Assembly: GCF_001431705.1 (NCBI RefSeq)
Contig: NZ_LJWX01000002.1
Location: 897,352 to 961,351, forward strand
Length of the DNA: 64,000 bases
From: Ferrovum sp. JA12
Lineage (GTDB): Bacteria; Pseudomonadota; Gammaproteobacteria; Burkholderiales; Ferrovaceae
Reading direction: 5' to 3'
Within the stretch, counting starts at the first letter, position 1. Each line of letters starts with the position of its first letter. The translations under genes were made by a program, and so were the position numbers. Positions 31,089 to 40,512 of the stretch are shown here, piece by piece. Under the pieces are notes generated by a model. That model did no database searches. It was not told the origin of the DNA and saw only the letters and a list, made by a program, of their open reading frames with translations.

Positions 31089-31189
31089 ACAGACCTCATA
31101 CTCTCTCCTCGTATCAGAGTGAGCTCACCGAAGACCTTAATCAAACAATGTTTCTGATATAAAAGACAAAGGCAGACTCGTACACTTCA

Positions 31190-32578
31190 TTATTGTCGAC
31201 GCCAACTGGTTCCGGAGGGGCTATCCTCAAGAATAATTCCTTTGGCTAACAACTCATCACGAATCTCGTCTGAGCGTTGGTAATTTTTCTCTAAGCGTGC
31301 CCTCTTACGCTCATCCATGGCTTGAATGATCTGCTCATCGGTATAACTGTCACTGTCATTTCCCTGATTACCCTGTTGTAACCAGTGGTCAGGCTCCTGT
31401 GTGAGTAATCCTAAAATAGATGACAATTGTTTTAATAAGATCAAATAACCACTCTCTTGAGTGCGATTGAATTCGCGTGCCAAATGAAATAACACGGCAA
31501 CAGCCTCTGAAGTATTTAAATCGTCGTTCATGGCCTCTTGAAAATGACGAGCATGGTCGTTGTGCCAGTCAATGCTGTCAGGGATATGGAGCTGTTGCCC
31601 CCTGAGTGCTGTGTAAAGCGTTGTTAGTGCTGCCTTAGCATCGTTTAAATGCTGATCGGTGTAGTTAAGGGGGCTACGGTAATGACCCCGTAACAGAAAA
31701 AAACGGACCACTTCCGGATGAAATACCTTTAACACCTCTTCAATGGTAAAGAAATTACCGAGGGATTTAGACATTTTCTCATCATTTACGCGTAAAAATC
31801 CGTTATGTAACCACACATTCACAAAAGCATGTCCATGAGCCCCCTCTGATTGGGCGATTTCATTCTCATGATGCGGGAACTGTAAATCGTGACCGCCACC
31901 GTGAATATCAAAATGCTCACCTAAATAATGTTCACTCATGGCTGAGCACTCAATATGCCAGCCCGGCCGACCTTTTCCCCAAGGCGACTCCCAATAGGGT
32001 TCCCCGGGCTTAGCCGCTTTCCACAACACAAAATCCAATGGATCTCTCTTATATTGATCCACTGCTACCCTCTCACCAGAACGAAGATCTTCCAATGATT
32101 TACCTGATAACTTGCCATAATCATGAAAGTCTCGCACGGAATAATAGACATCCGCATTGTTGCCCACATAGGCCAGTTTTTTATCGATCAATTGACCAAT
32201 CAAACGAATCATCCCCTCAATGTGCAGAGTGGCTTTGGGTTCTATGGTAGGTGGCAACACACCAAGAGCTGTTAAGTCCTGGTGCATGAGAGCAATCATT
32301 CTCTCAGTAAGAGATTGAATGCTCTCGTTGTTAGCATGGGCTCTGGCAATAATTTTATCGTCAATATCGGTGATATTACGAACATAAGTGACGTGGTATC
32401 CCAGCTCCTTCAACCAACGGAAGAGCACATCAAAATTCACCAGCATTCTGGCATGACCCAAGTGACAGCGATCATAAACTGTCATCCCGCAGACGTACAG
32501 ACGAACTTGGTTAGGTTCTATTGGAACAAAAATCTCTTTCTTTTTTGTTAATGAATTATGAAGGGTTAGCATAGTCAT
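31190..32578 (-). CDS. cysS: cysteinyl-tRNA synthetase
   Basis: A 462-residue class I aminoacyl-tRNA synthetase charging tRNA-Cys. The HIGH-type motif is HLGHAR near residue 39, and KMSKS is present near 268. Zinc ligands are recognisable as YVCGMT, HIECSAM and [10 protein letters not shown]. The length equals the E. coli enzyme. It starts at ATG 32578; ATG 32572 is an alternative. It is divergent from the TPR gene, in the conserved cysS / TPR-ppiB-lpxH arrangement. Confidence 0.97.
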   Translation of the reverse strand: MTMLTLHNSLTKKKEIFVPIEPNQVRLYVCGMTVYDRCHLGHARMLVNFDVLFRWLKELGYHVTYVRNITDIDDKIIARAHANNESIQSLTERMIALMHQDLTALGVLPPTIEPKATLHIEGMIRLIGQLIDKKLAYVGNNADVYYSVRDFHDYGKLSGKSLEDLRSGERVAVDQYKRDPLDFVLWKAAKPGEPYWESPWGKGRPGWHIECSAMSEHYLGEHFDIHGGGHDLQFPHHENEIAQSEGAHGHAFVNVWLHNGFLRVNDEKMSKSLGNFFTIEEVLKVFHPEVVRFFLLRGHYRSPLNYTDQHLNDAKAALTTLYTALRGQQLHIPDSIDWHNDHARHFQEAMNDDLNTSEAVAVLFHLAREFNRTQESGYLILLKQLSSILGLLTQEPDHWLQQGNQGNDSDSYTDEQIIQAMDERKRARLEKNYQRSDEIRDELLAKGIILEDSPSGTSWRRQ

Positions 32579-32672
32579 AGAGTTAAATTGAGCACGTATT
32601 CAAGCCATTGGAAATAAACACAATTAATTGATATAATTGAAGATTAAATTAAACCACAAAGTATATCACGAT

Positions 32673-33269
32673 ATGATACGAAGCCTCTCGGCTCTTCTGC
32701 TGTGCCTGGTGTCGTTTGTGCCACTTGCCACGCTGGCGGACAACCCAACTAACGGGACTGAGAGCGTCACGGTGAAAGCCAGTCCTACCCCCCCACAGGA
32801 AACAACAGCTATTGCTCCGCCCAACGGTTTCCCGGTGAATCCCTTGAAAACCCTACAGCCCCTGATGGCACAAAAGCACTACCTGGAGGCCATTAAAGAA
32901 GCGAATCGCTACCTTGGTATGGATTCACACAACGGTGAGGTTTTGTTTATTAAAGCTCAAGCATTGATGGCTCTTAATAGAAACGACGAGGCCATTGGCG
33001 TATTAGAAAATCTCACTGAGGTTGCCCCTGAAATGGCTACTCCCTACAATAATCTTGCGGTGCTGTATGCGCAAAAGGGGCGTTTGGATGACGCTAGAAA
33101 AATGCTTGAAATGGCCATCCAAATTCAACCCAACTATACAACCGCCCTAGAAAACTTAGGGGATGTTTATCTTGCTAAGGCTAAAAATGCCTACACTAAA
33201 GCCAGTAAGGAAAACCCTAAAAGTAAAAGTTTAAAAAAGAAGCTGTCCACCTTATCTAACTTGGAGTAA
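32673..33269 (+). CDS. exported tetratricopeptide-repeat protein
   Basis: A 198-residue protein with an N-terminal signal peptide ([23 protein letters not shown]), a Pro/Thr-rich linker to about residue 55, then about three TPR units (for example [20 protein letters not shown], then [14 protein letters not shown]) and a Lys-rich C-terminus. It is probably a periplasmic or membrane-attached scaffold. The cysteine in the signal region could mark a lipoprotein, but no proper lipobox is clear. A longer frame from a TTG at 32637 exists. It is two bases upstream of ppiB, so they are probably co-transcribed. Confidence 0.8.
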   Translation: MIRSLSALLLCLVSFVPLATLADNPTNGTESVTVKASPTPPQETTAIAPPNGFPVNPLKTLQPLMAQKHYLEAIKEANRYLGMDSHNGEVLFIKAQALMALNRNDEAIGVLENLTEVAPEMATPYNNLAVLYAQKGRLDDARKMLEMAIQIQPNYTTALENLGDVYLAKAKNAYTKASKENPKSKSLKKKLSTLSNLE

Positions 33270-33271
33270 TT

Positions 33272-33763
33272 ATGGTTCGTCTTAAAACAAATCACGGTGA
33301 TATTGTCATTGAACTTAATGCCGAAAAAGCCCCTAAAACAGTAGCTAATTTTTTAGCATATGTAGAATCCGGTTTTTATAACAACACTATTTTTCATCGT
33401 GTCATTGATGGCTTTATGATTCAAGGTGGCGGTTTTGAACCTGGCATGAAACAAAAACCAACGGGGGAGACCATTGAGAACGAAGCTCAAAATGGGTTAA
33501 CCAATGATACTTACACCATAGCCATGGCACGGACTCCAAATCCGCATTCCGCCACAGCTCAATTTTTTATTAATGTGGCTAACAACAGTTTTCTTAATTT
33601 TCGTTCAGCCACTCCCGATGGTTTTGGTTACTGTGTTTTCGGACGCGTAAGCGAAGGACAATCTGTGGTTGACGCCATCAAGAAAGTGGCCACAGGTAAG
33701 AGTGCGGGTCACGCCGATGTTCCCAAAGAGGATGTTGTTATTCTTTCCGCAACCATTGAATAA
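33272..33763 (+). CDS. ppiB: peptidyl-prolyl cis-trans isomerase, cyclophilin type B
   Basis: A 163-residue cytoplasmic cyclophilin that speeds proline isomerisation. The core motifs [32 protein letters not shown] and FGRVSEG are typical of bacterial PpiB, and there is no signal peptide. It lies between the TPR gene and lpxH, with gaps of two and nine bases, in one transcription unit. Confidence 0.95.
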   Translation: MVRLKTNHGDIVIELNAEKAPKTVANFLAYVESGFYNNTIFHRVIDGFMIQGGGFEPGMKQKPTGETIENEAQNGLTNDTYTIAMARTPNPHSATAQFFINVANNSFLNFRSATPDGFGYCVFGRVSEGQSVVDAIKKVATGKSAGHADVPKEDVVILSATIE

Positions 33764-33772
33764 AGGACTCTC

Positions 33773-34501
33773 GTGCAGCATAGCCTGTTCATTTCAGATC
33801 TTCATTTATCTGCTAAAACGCTTGCTCTGCGCAAGCGTTTTCTTCAGTTTCTAGAAGGCCCTGCCCGAGAAGCTGAATCGTTGTATATTTTAGGTGACCT
33901 GTTTGAAAGTTGGATTGGCGATGACGATATTGACTCTACCTATAATTTAAAAATTGTCATGGCTTTAAGAGCATTAACTGAATCAGGCACAGCACTGTTT
34001 GTGATGCATGGTAACCGAGATTTTTTATTGGGTCATGCCTTTGCCCAGCGCACTGGGGCCACGCTCATTAACGACCCGACCGATGTGATCCTCTATGGAG
34101 TGAGAACGATTCTCACTCATGGCGATGCCTTATGTACGGATGATGTGGATTATCAACAGTGGCGCAAGCAAGTACGCACTGCCCAATGGCAAAAACAAGT
34201 ACTGGCCTTACCCATCGAAAAACGTCGCAAAATGGCATTAGAGGCTACCAGCATGAGTCGCGATGCTAAAAAAAGTAAAACTTTAGAGATCATGGATGTA
34301 TCGGCTACAACGGTGATGGAACTGATTCGTAAAAATGATTACCCACGTATTATTCATGGCCATACTCATCGCCCTGCACGCCATGTATATCATATTGACG
34401 ACCACACCTGTGAGCGTTGGGTGTTAACTGACTGGACAAATCAAAAAGCAGGATATCTTTATTGCGATCGTGAGGGCTGTAAAGCAGTCCCTTTCATATA
34501 A
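33773..34501 (+). CDS. lpxH: UDP-2,3-diacylglucosamine hydrolase
   Basis: A 242-residue metallophosphoesterase in lipid A synthesis that releases UMP from UDP-diacylglucosamine. The metal-binding motifs are SDLHLS, GDLFESWIGDDD, GNRDFLLG, HGDALCTDD and HGHTHRPA, all intact. The start is GTG at 33773 with an AGGA box six bases upstream. It is the last gene of the TPR-ppiB-lpxH unit. No obvious terminator follows it. Confidence 0.95.
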   Translation: MQHSLFISDLHLSAKTLALRKRFLQFLEGPAREAESLYILGDLFESWIGDDDIDSTYNLKIVMALRALTESGTALFVMHGNRDFLLGHAFAQRTGATLINDPTDVILYGVRTILTHGDALCTDDVDYQQWRKQVRTAQWQKQVLALPIEKRRKMALEATSMSRDAKKSKTLEIMDVSATTVMELIRKNDYPRIIHGHTHRPARHVYHIDDHTCERWVLTDWTNQKAGYLYCDREGCKAVPFI

Positions 34502-34923
34502 ATCCATGGGTCACCGAGTTATGGAGTTCCCTCCTCTACCGAGCCTGGTGTAAACTCTTATTAGCGAGGTCTATTCAAATCTCTTGGTCTATTAGTGACA
34601 TTCCGTTGTCACCTTGTACTGATACTCAATACTTTCACCTATCCTTGTAAGAATGAGCTTCACGTTGATGACAACAGCCAACACACCGGAATGTGATCGA
34701 ATCGACGGGCTCCTGCCAAAAAACCCATTGCATAGACAACTTACATATTGTATTGATGTGAGTGTGGAGACGCCGCGCACAACAAGCATCGACACTATCC
34801 CTCCAAGCGCCTGTTCCTACTTCGTTGTTGAGCTTAAAGTAGGCTCAACAACAAAGCAGGACCATAGTCCAAGGGATTATTTTGATGCCGTCACTGAACG
34901 TGCATTCATCCCTTCTTCAACGG
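34502..34923. other. 422-bp convergent gap without a recognised gene, containing a strong hairpin
   Basis: The region lies between the 3' ends of lpxH and nrdB. The open frames it contains look random in composition and one runs into nrdB on the opposite strand, so I call no gene. At 34820-34833 and 34843-34856 two 14-base arms (CTTCGTTGTTGAGC / GCTCAACAACAAAG) pair with a single mismatch around a 9-nt loop. No T-run follows on either strand. It may be a transcript end structure, a small RNA, or a decayed gene. Confidence 0.5.
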
Positions 34924-36072
34924 TTAATCCCAAGAGAGTGCACCACCTGTTTGATACTCAGTCACCCTAGTTTCAAAAAAGTTTTTCTCTTTTTTGAGAT
35001 CAATCATTTCACTCATCCATGGAAAAGGATTGGTGGCTCCCGGAAACAGAGGATCAATACCGATCTGCTGTAGGCGACGGTTAGAAATAAAACGTAAATA
35101 CTCTTTAAACATTTGCGCGTTGAGTCCTAAGACTCCTCTTGGCATGGTGTCTTCAGCATAACGATATTCAAGCTCTACAGCCTGTTGCATTAACTCTCTC
35201 ACTTGATTTTTAAAAGCCTCAGTCCAGAGATGAGGATTTTCTAATTTAATTGTATTAATTAAATCCACCCCAAAATTACAATGCATAGACTCATCTCTCA
35301 AAATATATTGGTATTGCTCAGCAGCACCTTGCATCTTATTCTGTCGCCCTAGTGCCAAGATTTGCACAAACCCCACGTAGAAAAAGAGACCTTCCATCAT
35401 GCAGGCAAAGACAATTAAAGATAATAAAAGATGTTGATCCGCTTCAGGAGTTCCTGTTTTAAAATCTGGATTGGTCAATGTTTCAATAAAAGGAATTAAA
35501 AACTGATCTTTTTCACGAATGCTCGACACTTCATGATAGGCATTAAAAATCTCAGATTCGTCCAACCCCAAACTCTCCACAATATATTGATAAGCGTGGG
35601 TATGGATTGCCTCTTCGAAGGCTTGTCTTAATAAATATTGACGGCATTCAGGTGCAGTAATGTGTCGATAGGTGCCAAGAACGATGTTGTTGGCAGCAAG
35701 AGAGTCAGCAGTCACAAAAAAACCCAAGTTACGTTTAACCACCAGCTTCTCATCCTCAGAAAGAAACCCGCTCTCCTTCCACTGTGCAATATCACGACTC
35801 ATTGAAATTTCCTGTGGCATCCAATGATTGGCACAGCCAGCCAAGTACTTTTCCCAAGCCCAATGATACTTAAAAGGAACTAACTGATTGACGTCGGTTT
35901 GTCCGTTAATGGCTCTTTTCTCTGCAGCGGAAACCCGCCCATTGTGTTGCGATTGATTTGCGGGATTTAGGGGAGTGATATTTTGTGTTGCGCGCTCTCT
36001 CTCCAACGGGAAGACGGGCGTGGAGGGATGACTAAACTCTTGTGTAGGTGTTTCGTTTTCAAATGAAAGCAT
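34924..36072 (-). CDS. nrdB: class Ia ribonucleotide reductase, beta subunit (R2)
   Basis: A 382-residue diiron-tyrosyl radical subunit that supplies the radical to NrdA. The metal-ligand motif [13 protein letters not shown] includes the expected radical tyrosine, and a second ligand set lies around DESMHCNFG. The C-terminal tail ending in GGALSWD is the part that docks to R1. The N-terminal 60 residues are variable and Pro/Asn-rich. It is 30 bp downstream of nrdA, co-transcribed and therefore under the same NrdR and B12 control. Confidence 0.96.
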   Translation of the reverse strand: MLSFENETPTQEFSHPSTPVFPLERERATQNITPLNPANQSQHNGRVSAAEKRAINGQTDVNQLVPFKYHWAWEKYLAGCANHWMPQEISMSRDIAQWKESGFLSEDEKLVVKRNLGFFVTADSLAANNIVLGTYRHITAPECRQYLLRQAFEEAIHTHAYQYIVESLGLDESEIFNAYHEVSSIREKDQFLIPFIETLTNPDFKTGTPEADQHLLLSLIVFACMMEGLFFYVGFVQILALGRQNKMQGAAEQYQYILRDESMHCNFGVDLINTIKLENPHLWTEAFKNQVRELMQQAVELEYRYAEDTMPRGVLGLNAQMFKEYLRFISNRRLQQIGIDPLFPGATNPFPWMSEMIDLKKEKNFFETRVTEYQTGGALSWD

Positions 36073-36102
36073 TCTTTAATAATCCTTAAAAATAATTATT
36101 GG

Positions 36103-38892
36103 TTATTGACAAGCTTCGCAGGTAGGATCGTCAATTAAACATTGTTTTACTTCCGTCTCCACGGGTTGAATTTTGACAGCATTTAGCTCTCCACCTTGAC
36201 CGGTGGATTTTTCTGCCGCACTAGCACCGAGGGAGCGCAAATAGTAGGTAGTTTTAAGACCTCTTAACCAAGCCATAAAATATATATCATTTAACTTTTT
36301 TCCACTGGGCGTAGCAAAGTACAGGTTTAAAGACTGCGCCTGATCGATCCATTTCTGGCGTCTTGCGGCAGCTTCAATGAGCCATTGAGGATCCACCTCA
36401 AAGGCAGTGGCATACAACTCTTTTAACTGTTGAGGAATTCTCTCAATCTGACTTAAGGATCCATCATAATATTTAATATCGGCAATCATTGCCTCATCCC
36501 ATAGACCGATGGCTTTTAAATCCTTCACTAAGGACTCATTAACAATAGTGAACTCACCGGATAAATTAGATTTCACATAGAGATTTTGATAATCCGGTTC
36601 AATACTTGCCGATACGCCTACAATATTGGAAATGGTGGCAGTGGGAGCAATGGCCACGCAATTAGAGTTGCGCATGCCATATTGCTTGATATTCTCACGT
36701 AATGCTTGCCAATCAAGACGTATGGTTCGATCCACCGCCAAATATCCTCCCCTCTCTTCCTCCAGCATGGCGAGAGTATCCAGCGGCAAAATACCACGGT
36801 CCCATAGGCTTCCTTTGAAGCTTGAATAGGCGCCTCTTTCACGGGCAAGCTCGGTGGAGGCTAGATAAGCGTAATAACAAACGTATTCCATCGTCACATC
36901 GGCTAACTCAACCGCTTGCTCTGAGGCATAGGGGATACGCATTGCATGGAGCATATCCTGAAAACCCATAATCCCTAAACCAACAGGGCGATGACGGACA
37001 TTAGAGTTACGTGCCTTAGCCACCGCGTAAAAATTAATGTCAATCACGTTATCCAGCATACGCATGGCCGTTTTGATGGTGTGACGTAATTTTTCATCAT
37101 CTATCACAAAAGAGCCATTCACTTCCTTAATATGCTTGAATAAATTCACTGAACCCAAATTACACACCGCTGTTTCAGTGTCAGAGGTATTAAGGGTAAT
37201 TTCTGTGCATAAATTAGAACTGTGCACCACCCCGACATGTTGCTGAGGAGAGCGAATATTGCAAGGATCTTTGAATGTAATCCAAGGATGCCCAGTTTCA
37301 AACAACATGGATAAAATTCTTCGCCAAAGTTGTAGAGCGGATACTTTTTTAAATAAAGTAATCTCACCATGGTCAGCTTTACTCTCATAACGCAAGTAAG
37401 CCTCTTCAAATGCTTTACCGTATTTATCATGCAAATCTGGCACATCAGAGGGCGAAAACAGTGTCCAATCTTGATTCTTATCGACTCGTTTCATAAACAG
37501 ATCTGGAATCCAGTTGGCAGTATTCATATCGTGGGTGCGACGTCGATCATCACCGGTGTTTTTACGTAAATCAAGAAACTCCTCAATATCTAGATGCCAA
37601 GTTTCAAGATAGCCGCACACAGCGCCTTTTCTTTTACCGCCTTGATTCACAGCCACTGCCGTGTCATTCACCACCTTCAAAAAGGGAATCACACCTTGGC
37701 TTTTGCCATTAGTCCCCTTAATTCTTGAGGAGAGTGCACGAACCGGTGTCCAGTCGTTACCCAACCCTCCGGCATACTTTTGCAGTAACGCGTTTTCTTT
37801 AATGTTCTCAAAAATACTGTTCAAATCATCCCCGACGGTGGTGAGATAACAGGAGGACAATTGTGAGTGTTTTGTTCCACTATTAAATAACGTTGGTGTG
37901 GAACTCATAAAATCAAAGGAGGACAATAGCAGATAAAACTCAATAGCTTTTTCCTCTCTATTGATCTCTTGCAACGCAAGACCCATGGCCACACGCATAA
38001 AGAAGATTTGTGGTAACTCAATTCTTTCTTCATTAATATGTAAGAAATAACGGTCATATAAAGTTTGTAAACCCAGATAACCAAACTGTAAATCTCTTTG
38101 TGGATCTAGTACCTGGGACAGTTTTTCCAGATCATACTCAGCCAATTGATGATCCAATAAACCTGCCTCAATCCCTTTTTTAATGTATTGACTAAAATAC
38201 TGGCGAGTCGCCACTACAACTTCTTCAGCAGTGAGGGTTTGCCCTAATATTTCTCGCTGAATTTGTTTTAAAAGTAAACGCGCAGTCACAAAATTATATT
38301 GGGGTTCGCGTTCAATTAAGCTTCGTGCCGCCATCACCAAGGCTTTCTCAAGTTCCACAAAAGAAATGCCATCATATAAGTCTCTCACTGCTTGATGTGT
38401 GATCACTTCAGGATTCACATCTTGCAGCCCTACGCAGGCCTCACTCACTAATTGATTAAGCCAATGTAAATCAAGATTAGTGAAGCTTTCACCATCTTTA
38501 ATTCGAATAGGTATAGCAGGAGGATGTTGGGTTTTCGCTCTCTCTTGTGCACGTTTTTCGCGATAGAGCACATAGGCCCTTGCCACATCATGCTCACCTG
38601 ATCTCATTAACGCCAATTCAACCTGATCTTGAATGGTTTCGATGTGAACTGTGCCACCTAAAGGCTGACGTCTTAACAGGGTAGAGATAACCTGTGCTGT
38701 TAAATGTTTACATTGCTCCCTGACGGAACTGGACACTTGAGCTGATTCGCCATGAACGGCAATAAACGCTTTGTGAACGGCCACTGAGATTTTATCCGTC
38801 TGAAAATTAACCACCTCTCCCGAGCGTCTAACTACTTGATAAAGTTGAGCTGCGTGCTGAAGAGTATTATCCTGAGAAAAAGTTGAATCCAT
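36103..38892 (-). CDS. nrdA: class Ia ribonucleotide reductase, alpha subunit (R1)
   Basis: A 929-residue catalytic subunit reducing NDPs to dNDPs, clearly longer than the 761 residues of E. coli NrdA. An N-terminal ATP-cone (about residues 18-115) is followed by a second, more diverged cone-like segment (about 125-215), as in Pseudomonas-type NrdA. Active-site motifs include SSCYLTTVGDD, NLCTEITLN and AVCNLGSVNLF, and the C-terminal redox pair is in DPTCEACQ. The start has an AGGAAGG site 5-6 bp upstream. The leader carries a cobalamin riboswitch and tandem NrdR boxes. Confidence 0.96.
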   Translation of the reverse strand: MDSTFSQDNTLQHAAQLYQVVRRSGEVVNFQTDKISVAVHKAFIAVHGESAQVSSSVREQCKHLTAQVISTLLRRQPLGGTVHIETIQDQVELALMRSGEHDVARAYVLYREKRAQERAKTQHPPAIPIRIKDGESFTNLDLHWLNQLVSEACVGLQDVNPEVITHQAVRDLYDGISFVELEKALVMAARSLIEREPQYNFVTARLLLKQIQREILGQTLTAEEVVVATRQYFSQYIKKGIEAGLLDHQLAEYDLEKLSQVLDPQRDLQFGYLGLQTLYDRYFLHINEERIELPQIFFMRVAMGLALQEINREEKAIEFYLLLSSFDFMSSTPTLFNSGTKHSQLSSCYLTTVGDDLNSIFENIKENALLQKYAGGLGNDWTPVRALSSRIKGTNGKSQGVIPFLKVVNDTAVAVNQGGKRKGAVCGYLETWHLDIEEFLDLRKNTGDDRRRTHDMNTANWIPDLFMKRVDKNQDWTLFSPSDVPDLHDKYGKAFEEAYLRYESKADHGEITLFKKVSALQLWRRILSMLFETGHPWITFKDPCNIRSPQQHVGVVHSSNLCTEITLNTSDTETAVCNLGSVNLFKHIKEVNGSFVIDDEKLRHTIKTAMRMLDNVIDINFYAVAKARNSNVRHRPVGLGIMGFQDMLHAMRIPYASEQAVELADVTMEYVCYYAYLASTELARERGAYSSFKGSLWDRGILPLDTLAMLEEERGGYLAVDRTIRLDWQALRENIKQYGMRNSNCVAIAPTATISNIVGVSASIEPDYQNLYVKSNLSGEFTIVNESLVKDLKAIGLWDEAMIADIKYYDGSLSQIERIPQQLKELYATAFEVDPQWLIEAAARRQKWIDQAQSLNLYFATPSGKKLNDIYFMAWLRGLKTTYYLRSLGASAAEKSTGQGGELNAVKIQPVETEVKQCLIDDPTCEACQ

Positions 38893-38926
38893 ATAGCCTT
38901 CCTAAGAGGGCAGTGGTGTCATTGGT

Positions 38927-38940
38927 TTTGCGTACGCAAA
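38927..38940. repeat. 14-bp perfect palindrome in the nrdA leader
   Basis: TTTGCGTACGCAAA reads identically on both strands and lies 35 bp upstream of the nrdA start, between the riboswitch and the ribosome-binding site. It could be an operator, or part of the expression platform pairing between alternative RNA folds. No known regulator is assigned. Confidence 0.5.
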
Positions 38941-38998
38941 TAAAGAAATAAACATAACTTTATTCAACCAGAGGACACCCCGCCTCATTCATGTTGTT

Positions 38999-39164
38999 TA
39001 AGAAATATCACGGCAGGTCTCCTGGCTCTTGGTTTAACATGCTTGGTTTAGCTTACCGCATCTTATTCAGTGATAGATAACACAACCTAGCGTTACCAAT
39101 TACAGTTGCGGGGGCAGCTTAGGTGTTACACCTGATTCCCTTTTTATTGCAAGAGATAGTCTTA
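38999..39164 (-). promoter_or_regulatory. cobalamin (vitamin B12) riboswitch upstream of nrdA
   Basis: Read on the minus strand, the leader holds the hallmarks of the cobalamin element in order: GGGAA then CAGGTGTAACACCTA, the B12-box GCTGCCCCCGCAACTGTAA (39100-39118), a CACTG segment, and the 3' signature GCCAGGAGACCTGCCGTG (about 39010-39027). TAAGACTATC at the 5' edge can pair with GATATTTCTTA at the 3' edge as P1. It lies about 100 nt upstream of the nrdA start. Binding of cobalamin is expected to lower nrdAB expression; the off-state structure is not resolved here. Confidence 0.93.
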
Positions 39165-39178
39165 CAAACCGTAAGGTC

Positions 39179-39208
39179 ATTAAACACAATATTGAGGGGT
39201 ATTGTCAA
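39179..39208 (-). promoter_or_regulatory. probable nrdAB promoter
   Basis: On the minus strand, TTGACA (39208-39203) is a perfect -35 element. TTTAAT (39184-39179) is a -10 element with one mismatch, at an 18-bp spacer. Transcription would begin just upstream of the riboswitch. The left NrdR box lies between -35 and -10 and the right one immediately upstream of -35, which is where repressor sites are expected. Confidence 0.65.
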
Positions 39209-39230
39209 GATAAAACACAATATATTGTGT
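39184..39230. promoter_or_regulatory. tandem NrdR boxes at the nrdAB promoter
   Basis: ACACAATATATTGTGT at 39215-39230 is a perfect palindrome matching the NrdR-box consensus. ACACAATATTGAGGGG at 39184-39199 matches its first half well. The two start 31 bp apart, about three helical turns, the spacing known for paired NrdR sites. NrdR represses ribonucleotide reductase genes when dATP/ATP is high. nrdR itself is not in the window. Confidence 0.85.
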
Positions 39231-39333
39231 TTTATTTCAGAAATATGAAATATCAGGATTTTCCGTAAATTGATTGATGTAAGATTAATGGTGGATTGAA
39301 TCTCGCTTCTTGTGTGCTATAGAACGGATAGCG

Positions 39334-40506
39334 CTAATCCAAACCTCGACTGAGATCTGTTTTAATATCATTTAAGGACTCCAATCCCACGGATACTCGA
39401 ATTAACCCGTCCGTGATCCCCGCCTTAACTCTTGACTCTTCACTGATACGACCATGGGTGGTGGTAGCAGGATGAGTGATGGTGGTTTTAGTGTCTCCAA
39501 GATTACCGGTTATGGAGATCAATTGGGTAGAATCAATTACCCGCCATGCTTTCTCTTGCCCCCCTTTCACCTCAAAACTCACCACTGCGCCACCATGGGT
39601 TTGTTGGCGTTGAGCGAGTTCAAACTGAGGGTGAGAGACGAGCCCTGGATGATGGACGCGTATCACATTGGGATGCTCTGACAACCATTGCGCCAGAGAA
39701 AGAGCTGCTTGGGATTGGGCCTCAACGCGAAGCTTTAAGGTTTCTAACCCCTTGAGTAAAATCCATGCATTAAATGCGCTCAGACTAGGGCCTGCCGTGC
39801 GCAAAAACGAATAAATCCCCTCTTTTAAGAGAGCCTTAGAACCGACAATAGCCCCGCCTAATACGCGGCCTTGTCCATCGATATATTTTGTTGCCGAATG
39901 GATAACAATATCAGCACCCAGAGACAAAGGTTGCTGCAATATGGGCGTACAAAAACAGTTATCTACCACCAAATAAACTTGAGCGTTTTTACTCACCTCG
40001 GCTAAGGCTTGGATATCCACGAGCTCCATGGTAGGGTTTGATGGCGTTTCAAGATAAAACAATTTAGTGTTACTTTGAATGGCCCTCTTCCACCCATCAA
40101 TATCTGACAGAGGAACAAAGGTCGACTCAATTCCAAAGCGCGATAGAATGTTAGTGAACAATTGCACCGCCGCACCAAAAATACTTTGCGAGACCACAAT
40201 GTGGTCTCCCGCTTTTAATAATCCCATCATGGTGGTTAAAATAGCCGCCATACCGCTCGCTGTGGCAATGGCGTACTCTCCCCCTTCCATGACTGCCAAG
40301 CGTTCTTGAAAAGCATTGACCGTGGGGTTAGTGAAGCGTGAATAAATATAGCCAGGTTCCTTATTCTGGAAACGGTCCGCCGCCTGCTGAGCGTTATCAA
40401 AAACATAACTTGAGGTTAAAAATAATGCTTCAGCATGCTCATTAAACTCAGTTCGATGAATGCCCGAACGAATGGCTAAAGTATCTAAATCATAGGGTTG
40501 GGTCAT
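39334..40506 (-). CDS. metZ: O-succinylhomoserine sulfhydrylase
   Basis: A 390-residue PLP enzyme that forms homocysteine directly from O-succinylhomoserine and sulfide. The PLP lysine is K207 in HSATKYIDGQG. SGMAAI and the EPGYIYSRFTNPTV segment are typical of the Cys/Met-metabolism family, and the MetZ assignment rests on its position directly after purF (6 bp gap), conserved in betaproteobacteria and pseudomonads. Cystathionine gamma-synthase is the nearest alternative. It ends the long biosynthetic run. Confidence 0.9.
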   Translation of the reverse strand: MTQPYDLDTLAIRSGIHRTEFNEHAEALFLTSSYVFDNAQQAADRFQNKEPGYIYSRFTNPTVNAFQERLAVMEGGEYAIATASGMAAILTTMMGLLKAGDHIVVSQSIFGAAVQLFTNILSRFGIESTFVPLSDIDGWKRAIQSNTKLFYLETPSNPTMELVDIQALAEVSKNAQVYLVVDNCFCTPILQQPLSLGADIVIHSATKYIDGQGRVLGGAIVGSKALLKEGIYSFLRTAGPSLSAFNAWILLKGLETLKLRVEAQSQAALSLAQWLSEHPNVIRVHHPGLVSHPQFELAQRQQTHGGAVVSFEVKGGQEKAWRVIDSTQLISITGNLGDTKTTITHPATTTHGRISEESRVKAGITDGLIRVSVGLESLNDIKTDLSRGLD

Positions 40507-40512
40507 AGTCTG

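Noticed and set aside
31013-31189. tRNA gene in the dnaJ-cysS gap
   Set aside because: The inverted repeat is not a cloverleaf: no TTCGA-type T arm and no CCA end.
34653-34970. 105-codon plus-strand frame after lpxH
   Set aside because: It runs into the 3' end of nrdB on the opposite strand, its composition looks random, and no ribosome-binding site or motif is seen.
39316-39332. Small hairpin GCTAT/ATAGC after metZ as a terminator
   Set aside because: Only five pairs and no T-run, so it is too weak to call.
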